A model generated the notes under the pieces. It saw nothing but the letters and a program-made list of their open reading frames with translations. It ran no database searches and was not told the DNA's origin. From assembly GCA_950295325.1 (NCBI GenBank), contig OX485809.1:19358144-19422143 (forward strand): a stretch of DNA of 64,000 nt. The letters are read 5' to 3'. The stretch comes from Polytrichum commune. Taxonomy: Eukaryota > Streptophyta > Polytrichopsida > Polytrichales > Polytrichaceae. Positions 56,168 through 64,000 of this stretch are shown here, piece after piece (position 1 is the first letter of the stretch; each line of letters begins with the position of its first letter). The position numbers and the translations under genes were made by a program.

Positions 56168-59100
56168 TGTGGTACTTTTGGGCCACCCCCTTTCGAGGGA
56201 GCCTAAAAGTATCACACAAGCCCTTCGGTGAAGGTGGCCTGCATTTGCAGGCGCCCAAGCCAAACCCGGATGATAGGTGTATAACGTGAGTAGTTAGATT
56301 TTTAAGGGAGATTAAATATGCGTCGTAGTACCTCCGGAGGTTAGGCCTTAGTTTTTTACTAGTGTGGCTTTAAACTCCACTAACGAATTTCATATCTAGT
56401 TCTAACCTTAACCTACAACCTATTCTACGCGCAGACGCACCAGCCTTGAAACCAAGGCAATCCTAATTTGTGAATTGGGATGGTTCTGATACACCCAACC
56501 GGGTGTGACTCATACCACCCTAACTCAACGAACGGAATAACGACAATTTGATGGACCATTCAATTCTTCCTATTTCTTTATTTAGTTCTATTTAGTTTTC
56601 TAAGCGGGGGAACTTGGCCTAAGTCCCACCCTTCACACAAATTCCTTCTTAATTACTTACTTTTGTTTGCACGTCCTAACTTACTACATTAACATATTAG
56701 GCATCACCCCTTACCTCGGGTCTCTTGCCAACAAGGGTTTACGATTTATTTGGTATGTTTTGATTGTTAAATGTGTTTACACTGGATAGACCACGAAATG
56801 CAACTCAATGGGACCAGGGTGACGGGCGACCTGTAGGTTCAACCTGTTGCGCAATCTTCATAAATTGGGGCCATTACTCCCAATCTATGGGGCCAACAAC
56901 ATAATAGTGGATTCGCGGGTCATTAACCCCACCTTTCCACCAACAACATTCAGAGTGGTCGTGTCGGTGATTAATCCGACTTACCACACACGAAACTTGC
57001 TAATAAATGAAGCTACTACCACAAAACATACCAAGGGCCCCGAAAACAATGGAATTGGGTACTCCCTTGGCGGTCAAGTGGTCAAGCCACTTGACCTTAC
57101 GAGATAGGTGAGTGGGTTTAGAGATGCGTACCTTAGCCGTGCTCCCTCCAATCCTAAATGGAAGGCTTAAGGTTAGTTAATTTACCTCAATTTTCCTCGG
57201 TTGATTTGGGCTTGATGTAGGCCGAGCCGCTACCTCCTTCCTTGCTCCACTTTCCGAGCGTCGACCTTGCCTCCTTCTTTGTAACTAGTTTGGTAGTAAG
57301 CGTACCTTAGTTAACAATTAAAATATAAAGTGTTATTCTGCCCTGTAATTTAATCCTAAGCATAATATTTATACTTAGTGCACCAAATTATCTTTCCAAT
57401 GATCTAAAAATCACTCTAATCGGATAAGAAATGCAAAAGTTATGAGGGTTGGAAGTGTGAGGTCGATTCAACCGACCCTTCCAACCCACCTATCTACCTT
57501 CTAACTTCAAGAATTCATAGCACATTCCTTACTACTTGGATCTAGGCTTTCCTTATACCATTGGAAAGCTATGAACAAGCTCTAACTAGAAAAATTATGA
57601 CATCAGCAGGTTAAGCTAATAGAAATTCAGCGGACTCCTTGTAACACAGCAGTCAATCAAGAAGGCTTGAACTATGTATCTCGCCTTCAACAATTCATAT
57701 CTAATTCAAATCTTAGTCAAATCAAACGTTCTATATGACCCTGGAGAGATATTAAAAATATGTATTTGATAAAAATATGTGATTAGAAAGGTAAGCCGAA
57801 GTGAACCCAGCAGGTCCTCTGTAATGCAGCAGTCAACCAAAAGTTCTCAAACTATGTGTCCCATCTTGCACAATTCAAATCTAATTCAAATCATGCTCAA
57901 ATCAAATGTTCTAAGCCATTTTGGAAAGCTACACAAAAGTTCTACTTGGGAAAAATATAATTTCTTGGAATTAAAATTCCTATTGGGCTCGCAGGTCTGA
58001 TCCAGCAGCCGCTACCCACAAGACCACCCAGTTTTTCTACTCCATCTTTGAAAATCCATAACTAATTGTCATCTCAACCAAATCACAAATGGGAAACGGC
58101 TATGGATAGCTATATGAAATCTCTCTAAGAGAAAAATGATAAGTATCTTGTTCTAGCTTTTGAACTAAGCCTTCAGGGCATTGGCAGATGAGGTCTATAA
58201 TGCCTCTACTCAAAACTCTACCATCCAACCTACCTCTACAAAAGAAGGAATAATTTTGTTGGTGTGTTAATAAACACACAACCTAACTAGGAGAGAGAGA
58301 GTAGAGGAGGTTCTCAAGCCTTTCTTCTAGACCATTGAGAATACATGCTAAAGGATTTTTTCCTAACTACATTGAAGCAGGGCTTCGCCCAAAAACTAGA
58401 GAAAAAGAGAGAGCTACAAGGTGGAAGGAGGGGTTTTTAAACCCTCTCACAAAAGGGTTGGACCCCTCCTCCACCGGATCCATTTTTCAAACCCTTTCCC
58501 GAAATTTTGGCTCGGGGGTTTTCCCGGTTGAGGTTGCCACCCTCTCGCCGAGGTGGCTCCGACAAAAAACCTTTAGAAATCTTTCTAATTTTTCCGCCAT
58601 CGAGTTGGCAAGGGGGCAAGTGGGCAAGTATCCCCCTTGCTCTCTTTCTTTTTTGTCTTCAAAAGTCTTCAAGCCGATTTTATCTTCTTACCTAAACCAC
58701 CTCTAATAGTCTTGTGTGCCTCACACTAACTAATAAACTAACACTTGCTTAGCTAGCATTTACTAACATTTGCTTAATAGCTAGCATCTACTAATATTTG
58801 CTTAGCTAGTTGTTTTTACTAGCTAGCATATTTTTTCTACTTTGCTATCTTCTAGCACTACTTAGTTTCATTTTGACCTTCCTTCTTCTAGGCTAAATGC
58901 TAAATGAACTAATTTTTCCTAAATTCCCTATCAATTCTAACTTTTAATGCTAACATTCTAACTAAAAGTGATCCCGCAGAGTGGTGGACCATTCAAAGGG
59001 TTTACATATGTCGGCCATCAGGGGAGCTGCTCGTTCGAGCGCTACGAACACCAGCTCTTGCTCGCACGCCAATCCTGGGTACACGGTCACCTGCATGCAC

Positions 59101-59240
59101 ACCACCACTTACACATATATTTTTTTTTTGTTTTTTCTTATTATTACTTGCACTTTTATCCGTTTAAAGATGTGAAGAGGAGAGAGAAAAGAAGAAGATA
59201 GTACTATACTAAAGCCAAAAAACACTTCAAAGCCGCCACA
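56168..59240 (-). repeat. Gypsy LTR-B (3' LTR), 3,073 bp
   Basis: On the plus strand it starts TGTGGTACTTTTGGGCC and ends CCGCCACA, so the ends form TGTGG..CCACA. The end is fixed by the adjoining polypurine tract. LTR-A at 30288-34904 matches it except for the last 234 bp. Confidence 0.85.
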
Positions 59241-59250
59241 CTCCCCCACC
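59241..59250 (-). other. Polypurine tract
   Basis: On the minus strand GGTGGGGGAG lies directly before TGTGGCGG, the start of the 3' LTR. It primes plus-strand DNA synthesis in LTR retrotransposons. Confidence 0.7.
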
Positions 59251-59536
59251 GGACTGGGTTTGTGTCTATCTAGGACACCCCCTCCGCCTTGCGGGAGCAA
59301 CTTGGAGCTATAGAAGAAAAAACTTTCAACCCGCTTCCTTCCTCTTCGGAGAGAGTTCGGACTACAAGAGCAATTCCCAGGCGCTGAAGAAAGAAGGTCC
59401 CCCTACTGGTTTCCTTCAAACAATGACCACGGAGGGCCGACCTCTAACCTAGCACCTATTGCAGGAATTTGAAACCCTCCGCCTTTGCTTTGGGTCTAAA
59501 GGTATCACATCGCATTTAATCCGCTAGTTGCACCTG

Positions 59537-62500
59537 TCACACATTATACAACTTACACCGACCCCCGTTAGTTCGCGTAGGGAAATATGTGCCATCAAGT
59601 GTAGCCAATTGAACCGAATTATTGTCATACACGTTCGTGACCCAAAAAGGGCCCAACCACAAGGCGTGAGACTTACCTGGGAACTCCAGTTTCCTCGCAT
59701 CTTGGAGCATTACCGACGTCCCGGGTTGCAAAGTTCTTACCTTGTGTCGTTTGTTGAAGACGGCCTTGCGCCTCCGTTTCATCGCCTCGAGATGTTGCAC
59801 ACTAGCTCGTCGTCGCTCGCTAAGACTCTCTAACATTAGCAACCTATCTGATAGTGACTCGGCTACCGTAAGTCGTGAATCAACTGCAATTCGCAAAGAG
59901 GGGATCTCCAACTCGATTGGGAGCACTGCTTCAATCCCGTATACAAGGGCAAACGGCATTTGGTTGGTTGGACCTTTATACCAATCGTTTGGCACCGAAG
60001 GATATGACGCGAAATCATGGCCTACCTGAATTCCGGTAGAGGTGTTCTTGAAATGCAAGGATGGAACAATATCTTCTTCGAGCACGAGGTCCTCTAGGAC
60101 TATAGGTTGCGTGCCATCAATCTCAAAGGAATAAATTGACTCAAGCGGTAGGTCATCGGCTATGAGCACGAATCCGGTGTGTCCACGTGACGTGTCCTCG
60201 GTGGCGGTGATCGCATATACCTGGGTGTGGTTGGGAATTTCTTCCGGGTTGAGTTCCATCCATGCTGTGAACTCACCTGTGTCCTCCCAGCCATAGAGGC
60301 CAGGACCCATGTCCTTTACTGGGCCTAGATGGGTCTTAGTGCCCAATGTTTGGTTGGCTAAGTCTACCGAAACTATGTTGGGTTCTGGCTTCGACTTGGG
60401 TAGGTCGGATTCCGTGAATTCTGTCGAAGGCTTACGGAGTGCAATTCTTGTCGTTGTTCTGTTGTGAGGGGGCCCAAATGTTATTTGGGAGGTACCCGTA
60501 GACCACTCGGTTGTGGCATTTGCTCTCCGAAGCCAGTCTCTACCTAAAAGTATCGGATAACTTTTGGATGTTACAGGGAGCCTCAAAACTTGAAACGTGA
60601 TCGTATAGACTTCTCCCCCGACTTTCATCAAGCAATCCTTTACCTGTCCAAGGGGGGTGACTTGTCTTTGGTCCGCGACATTGATAACAAAGGGTGAAGG
60701 GCCAGTGAGCTCGAGGCCAAGTTTTTCCAACGTTGAGAGTGGCATAATATTGATCCCACTACCCCCATCAACCAGGGTGTGCGGGATTATTTTGTCCATA
60801 ATCTCAACCTCCACCTCGATTGGTCCTTCGTCCCCTAGGGGGGTTCTTCGGACCTCAACTGCCATCGTTGGGATTTTAGCCTTCCTAACCTGGGTGGCTC
60901 CTTCCTTGAATTCCTTTCTTAAGGCGGGAGCTACTTGAATTAGTTGTGCCAAAGAAATGTTGGCTCGTAGGCTACAAAGGTCTGACCAAAGGTCGTAGTC
61001 CTCGGCCGGGTTAAAGGCGCGACTAGGCCGGGGTTTCGGTGGGAAGTTAGCGGGCAGGCCATTGCCCCATGTGTCTCGTCTATCCACAAATCGGAAGAGG
61101 TCTTCCTCTTCCTCCAGTAATGGTTCCTCTACCGGTTCGTCATCAGGGTTAGGCTCTAGGGAAGTTGTGGGAACCTTAGCCTTAAGGGCTGCGTTCTGCA
61201 AGAACTCTGGAAGTTCTGCAAATTTTGGTGACTTTTCAGACTCATTCGACTTCTCGGAACCTTCACCCATCACGGTTTGTGCCCTCTTCTGAGCCCTAGT
61301 GACCACTGCCACGTCTATTTTCTGCTTTAGTTTTTTAGGGGGAACCATGATAGCCCGTAAAGAAGAATCGGCTAGCTCGTGAGAGATGAAGTTGCTATGA
61401 CTATCATTTGGGATAGGAAGGAATGGAGCTGAACAACTTGTGCTCGCCCTATTGTTATCAATGAACCTCGCGTCTTGGGTTTGTGCATGACCAAGGTTAA
61501 GGGGACCTTGGGATGTTGGAGGCCCATTCATGTTTTGCGCCCATTGTTGGTTAGTATCCTGTCCACTCCCCATAAGATGTTGAGGAGGGTTGTCGGTATA
61601 CTGACCGTTAAGACCATAAGCCTGACCTTGGTTCATTTGGTACCCATAGAATGGGTTGCCTTCATTAGGGGAGTTATTGAAGGTATTACCTTGTTGTGCA
61701 ACTTGGGGTCCATTGTTGAACCTATTTGGTTGGTTCCGGCCCATCTGAGGGACATACTGTTGGCTTACCATTCCTACCAAGTTCGAGTCGGCTTGCCTAC
61801 CACCGGCTGGGGGGTTTTGAGGGTACAAATTTTGTGGACCTTGATAGTTGTTCCCCCTATTACCTTGGTTTTGGTGGTTGGGTGGACCGTAGTTTTGTTG
61901 GCCATTGCTTTGAGGGTTACCTTGGTGATAATTAACCGACATTCCTCCTTGGTTCTGTTGATTCCTATCATAGAAGAATGCCGGAAGTTGTTGATTCAGC
62001 TGAGAGTAATGGGAGGGTCGCTCCGCGAGAATCCTACGACAATTATCGACCGGGTGATTACCCCCACAATGGTTGCAGACCACCCCCGTCTCGATCCAAC
62101 ACTTACCTGGCCCCAAAATGTGAACCTTGCCGCAAGTGGGACAAACTCCTTTACCGTTGTTCCAGGCTTGAGTCTGGGAGTGGCCTTGTTGTGGACGGGG
62201 GGGTGGGGCTACTAGGTTACCTGTGAACCTAGGCTCCGTGCAAAATTGATTACTGTGGCCAGGTTTGTTGCAATTACGACACCAAATGTTGGTGCCATAA
62301 TTACCTGCCTCCGAGGCCGGCGGAACTGGTTGTGCTAAGGGCCTAGACGTGATTGCCATTGTTAGCTGCTCTGTGAGGGTCTTGAGCGACTGCATGACAT
62401 CGCTCCTCAACTCGTCGTTGGCCTTCTTAACTCTAAGTTCTAGCTCCTCGATCGTGGTGTGGCTCGGAGGGCTAGGGAGTGCTAAGAGCTCAGGGGGTGG

Positions 62501-63442
62501 CCTCGTAGCCAAAGGAACCGGGGCCGCTCGGTGGACTGCGTATGCATCCGGTCGGGATGGCTCCAGCTGAGGAGGCTTACTCTGCTCGGGAGGAATGTAG
62601 GTTGTAGGTAAGAAGGCTGGCACAGGTGCAATAGTGCAATTCCACATCCGCTCATTTTGTTTGTCTACACCTTCGATCCTCCTAGCCTCGGCTTTAGCTT
62701 CTTCCAAATCCTGAGGGTTGGAGTTAAGAATTTCTCGGATTGTACCTTGTTTGTTGAACCCTTGTATGAAGTAGAATTTAATCGTGTCATTTGTGAGAAG
62801 AGTTCCTACATAACGAGTTACCACCGTCTCGAACCGTCGGATGTATGATGTAATACCCTCGGATGGGCCTTGCCGCATGTTCGTTAACGCCACGAGTGCG
62901 CTTTGTTGGCCCATTTCCGGTCTAAATTGTCTAAGGAATGCCGTCTGCAATGCTCGCCAGTCCCTAAATGTCCCCTCATCGTGGGATCGGTACCACTCAT
63001 ACGCTATACCCTCTAGCGTAGTAGAAAACCAAACGAGTTTGTACGTGTCTTCGGCTATCACGTTGGCCAACATTACCTCAATATATCGTTCAATGTGGGT
63101 TGAAGGATCCTCATGCGGGAGGCCACCGAACTTCGGAAAATAACTCGGCATCGCCCTTGGCGCTAATGCTTGTGGCATTACAATGGGAGGCCCTCTAGGA
63201 GCCATCATTGCATCCAAAGGATTCGCCATGAGTTGGGGTCGTGCCACCCTAACCGGACTTTGTGGGGTGGGGGATTTCTCCCTCTCGCGCTCGGACTCTG
63301 GACCTAGACCTTGATATTTATTTTCCTTAGTCTTTCCGGGTTTTGGTGGTTCGTTCTTCGACCTCTTACCTGGTGTTGCCTCCGATGCAAATGCGGTTGT
63401 TGTTGTTGGGGTGTCGTACGATCGTCCCCTAGTACTAACCAT
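59537..63442 (-). CDS. Gypsy gag-protease fused to integrase C-terminus, RT/RNase H absent
   Basis: One open frame of 1,301 residues from the ATG giving MVSTRGRSYDTPT; 296 bp separate its stop from the 3' LTR. Gag comes first (FPKFGGLPHEDPSTHIERYI, EWYRSHDEGTFRDWRALQTA), then a CCHC zinc knuckle (CRNCNKPGHSNQFC, about residue 387) and more cysteine motifs (CPTCGK, CNHCGGNHPVDNC), a glutamine/asparagine-rich linker, and the protease (LVDGGSGINIM, D892; ILLGRDWLRRAN). After DWYKG the sequence passes directly to PTNQMPFALVYGIEAVLPIE (from residue 1158), the C-terminal part of integrase, and ends RCKLYNV. The RT, RNase H and catalytic integrase core are missing, and the frame stays open. It would need enzymes from a related full element to move. 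Confidence 0.92.
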   Translation of the reverse strand: MVSTRGRSYDTPTTTTAFASEATPGKRSKNEPPKPGKTKENKYQGLGPESEREREKSPTPQSPVRVARPQLMANPLDAMMAPRGPPIVMPQALAPRAMPSYFPKFGGLPHEDPSTHIERYIEVMLANVIAEDTYKLVWFSTTLEGIAYEWYRSHDEGTFRDWRALQTAFLRQFRPEMGQQSALVALTNMRQGPSEGITSYIRRFETVVTRYVGTLLTNDTIKFYFIQGFNKQGTIREILNSNPQDLEEAKAEARRIEGVDKQNERMWNCTIAPVPAFLPTTYIPPEQSKPPQLEPSRPDAYAVHRAAPVPLATRPPPELLALPSPPSHTTIEELELRVKKANDELRSDVMQSLKTLTEQLTMAITSRPLAQPVPPASEAGNYGTNIWCRNCNKPGHSNQFCTEPRFTGNLVAPPPRPQQGHSQTQAWNNGKGVCPTCGKVHILGPGKCWIETGVVCNHCGGNHPVDNCRRILAERPSHYSQLNQQLPAFFYDRNQQNQGGMSVNYHQGNPQSNGQQNYGPPNHQNQGNRGNNYQGPQNLYPQNPPAGGRQADSNLVGMVSQQYVPQMGRNQPNRFNNGPQVAQQGNTFNNSPNEGNPFYGYQMNQGQAYGLNGQYTDNPPQHLMGSGQDTNQQWAQNMNGPPTSQGPLNLGHAQTQDARFIDNNRASTSCSAPFLPIPNDSHSNFISHELADSSLRAIMVPPKKLKQKIDVAVVTRAQKRAQTVMGEGSEKSNESEKSPKFAELPEFLQNAALKAKVPTTSLEPNPDDEPVEEPLLEEEEDLFRFVDRRDTWGNGLPANFPPKPRPSRAFNPAEDYDLWSDLCSLRANISLAQLIQVAPALRKEFKEGATQVRKAKIPTMAVEVRRTPLGDEGPIEVEVEIMDKIIPHTLVDGGSGINIMPLSTLEKLGLELTGPSPFVINVADQRQVTPLGQVKDCLMKVGGEVYTITFQVLRLPVTSKSYPILLGRDWLRRANATTEWSTGTSQITFGPPHNRTTTRIALRKPSTEFTESDLPKSKPEPNIVSVDLANQTLGTKTHLGPVKDMGPGLYGWEDTGEFTAWMELNPEEIPNHTQVYAITATEDTSRGHTGFVLIADDLPLESIYSFEIDGTQPIVLEDLVLEEDIVPSLHFKNTSTGIQVGHDFASYPSVPNDWYKGPTNQMPFALVYGIEAVLPIELEIPSLRIAVDSRLTVAESLSDRLLMLESLSERRRASVQHLEAMKRRRKAVFNKRHKVRTLQPGTSVMLQDARKLEFPGKSHALWLGPFWVTNVYDNNSVQLATLDGTYFPTRTNGGRCKLYNV

Positions 63443-63557
63443 AGCACAAGTGGCCCATGACGTATGACTAATTTCTATTGGACTAAACTCTTCTTCTCTT
63501 AGTCTAAACGTATAAGTACTCAAAGAAATATCATTCGAGCATGGCAGGGGCATCCAC

Positions 63558-63580
63558 CCTCCCGGCAGACGCACCAATTA
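63558..63580 (-). other. Primer binding site region
   Basis: Just inside the 5' LTR the minus strand reads TAAT then TGGTGCGTCTGCCGGGA, which has the TGG start and layout of a tRNA-complementary primer binding site. I do not identify the tRNA. Confidence 0.65.
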
Positions 63581-64000
63581 TGTGGTACTTTTGGGCCACC
63601 CCCTTTCGAGGGAGCCTAAAAGTATCACACAAGCCCTTCGGTGAAGGTGGCCTGCATTTGCAGGCGCCCAAGCCAAACCCGGATGATAGGTGTATAACGT
63701 GAGTAGTTAGATTTTTAAGGGAGATTAAATATGCGTCGTAGTACCTCCGGAGGTTAGGCCTTAGTTTTTTACTAGTGTGGCTTTAAACTCCACTAACGAA
63801 TTTCATATCTAGTTCTAACCTTAACCTACAACCTATTCTACGCGCAGACGCACCAGCCTTGAAACCAAGGCAATCCTAATTTGTGAATTGGGATGGTTCT
63901 GATACACCCAACCGGGTGTGACTCATACCACCCTAACTCAACGAACGGAATAACGACAATTTGATGGACCATTCAATTCTTCCTATTTCTTTATTTAGTT
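63581..64000 (-). repeat. Gypsy LTR-C (5' LTR), partial
   Basis: Starts TGTGGTACTTTTGGGCC. All 420 visible bases appear identical to 56168-56587. The remainder is outside the window. Confidence 0.92.

Larger units (their letters stand above)
56168..64000 (-). mobile_element. Young Ty3/gypsy element lacking RT, runs off the window
   Basis: Minus-strand element: 3' LTR 56168-59240, internal region 59241-63580, start of the 5' LTR at 63581. The 420 visible bases of the right LTR look identical to the left LTR, so the insertion is recent. One long open frame covers gag, protease and a piece of integrase, with no reverse transcriptase. The left target pentamer is GCAAC (56163-56167); the right one lies beyond the window. 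Confidence 0.9.

Noticed and set aside
61475..62215. 246-codon plus-strand frame
   Set aside because: Antisense shadow of the gag linker and zinc-knuckle region.

Overview
This window is transposon-dominated nuclear DNA of a land plant. The evidence is the kind of elements present: a PIF/Harbinger element, intron-containing CACTA (En/Spm) genes of the TNPD/TNPA type, Ty3/gypsy LTR elements and plant-type CCCTAAA telo-box motifs. I see no convincing free-standing host gene, no rRNA or tRNA gene and nothing prokaryotic. The species cannot be read from the sequence. A DUF7869-like transposase would fit a non-flowering land plant, but that is a weak inference.

Layout. 1-2445: nothing recognised. 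2446-6466: a complete PIF/Harbinger element with a spliced Myb/SANT-like protein (+) and an intact DDE transposase (-). 6838 to about 10010: a decayed CACTA derivative containing a 408-bp hAT-like MITE. 10999-13832: a decayed Ty3/gypsy element (-). 13833-51068: a CACTA structure bounded by perfect 28-bp TIRs. It holds an intact five-exon TNPD-type transposase (-, 14777-19477), a captured gene-like block (-), and a seven-exon TNPA-type gene (+, 23488-50039). The last intron of the TNPA-type gene is split by a 19.9-kb DNA transposon (29845-49722). 51069-51293: a gypsy protease fragment. 51294-55176: an inverted, essentially identical 3,883-bp copy of 20292-24174, taken as a truncated second CACTA element. 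From 55177: the left end of a second transposon sharing the terminal sequence of the 19.9-kb one. It is interrupted at 56168 by a young Ty3/gypsy element (-) that runs off the window.

The most interesting part is the 19.9-kb element. It has TIRs beginning AACACTATATTCG and a GATT duplication, and removing it rebuilds an intron end that matches a sister intron 300 bp upstream. It encodes a DUF7869-like RNase H-fold transposase (+, 46181-49316) and a large four-exon companion protein with an IIDGQHS motif (-, 35999-40520). Between and inside these genes are about 35 copies of the dyad ACGAACG-NN-CGTTCGT, including copies in every intron of the companion gene and next to both start codons. This looks like a transposon with its own dispersed binding-site system. 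A gypsy LTR, itself carrying a 1.77-kb solo LTR, is nested inside it.

Rearrangement. The two 3,883-bp copies are inverted with no net indel. The gypsy fragments at the two CACTA ends have opposite polarity and the flanking trinucleotides do not match. Inverting 24175-51293 back would give one coherent minus-strand gypsy element hit by two CACTA insertions. So the window either records an inversion through the repeats or contains an assembly ambiguity there.

Three otherwise intact spliced transposon frames each carry exactly one in-frame TGA, as expected from CGA-to-TGA change at methylated CpG.
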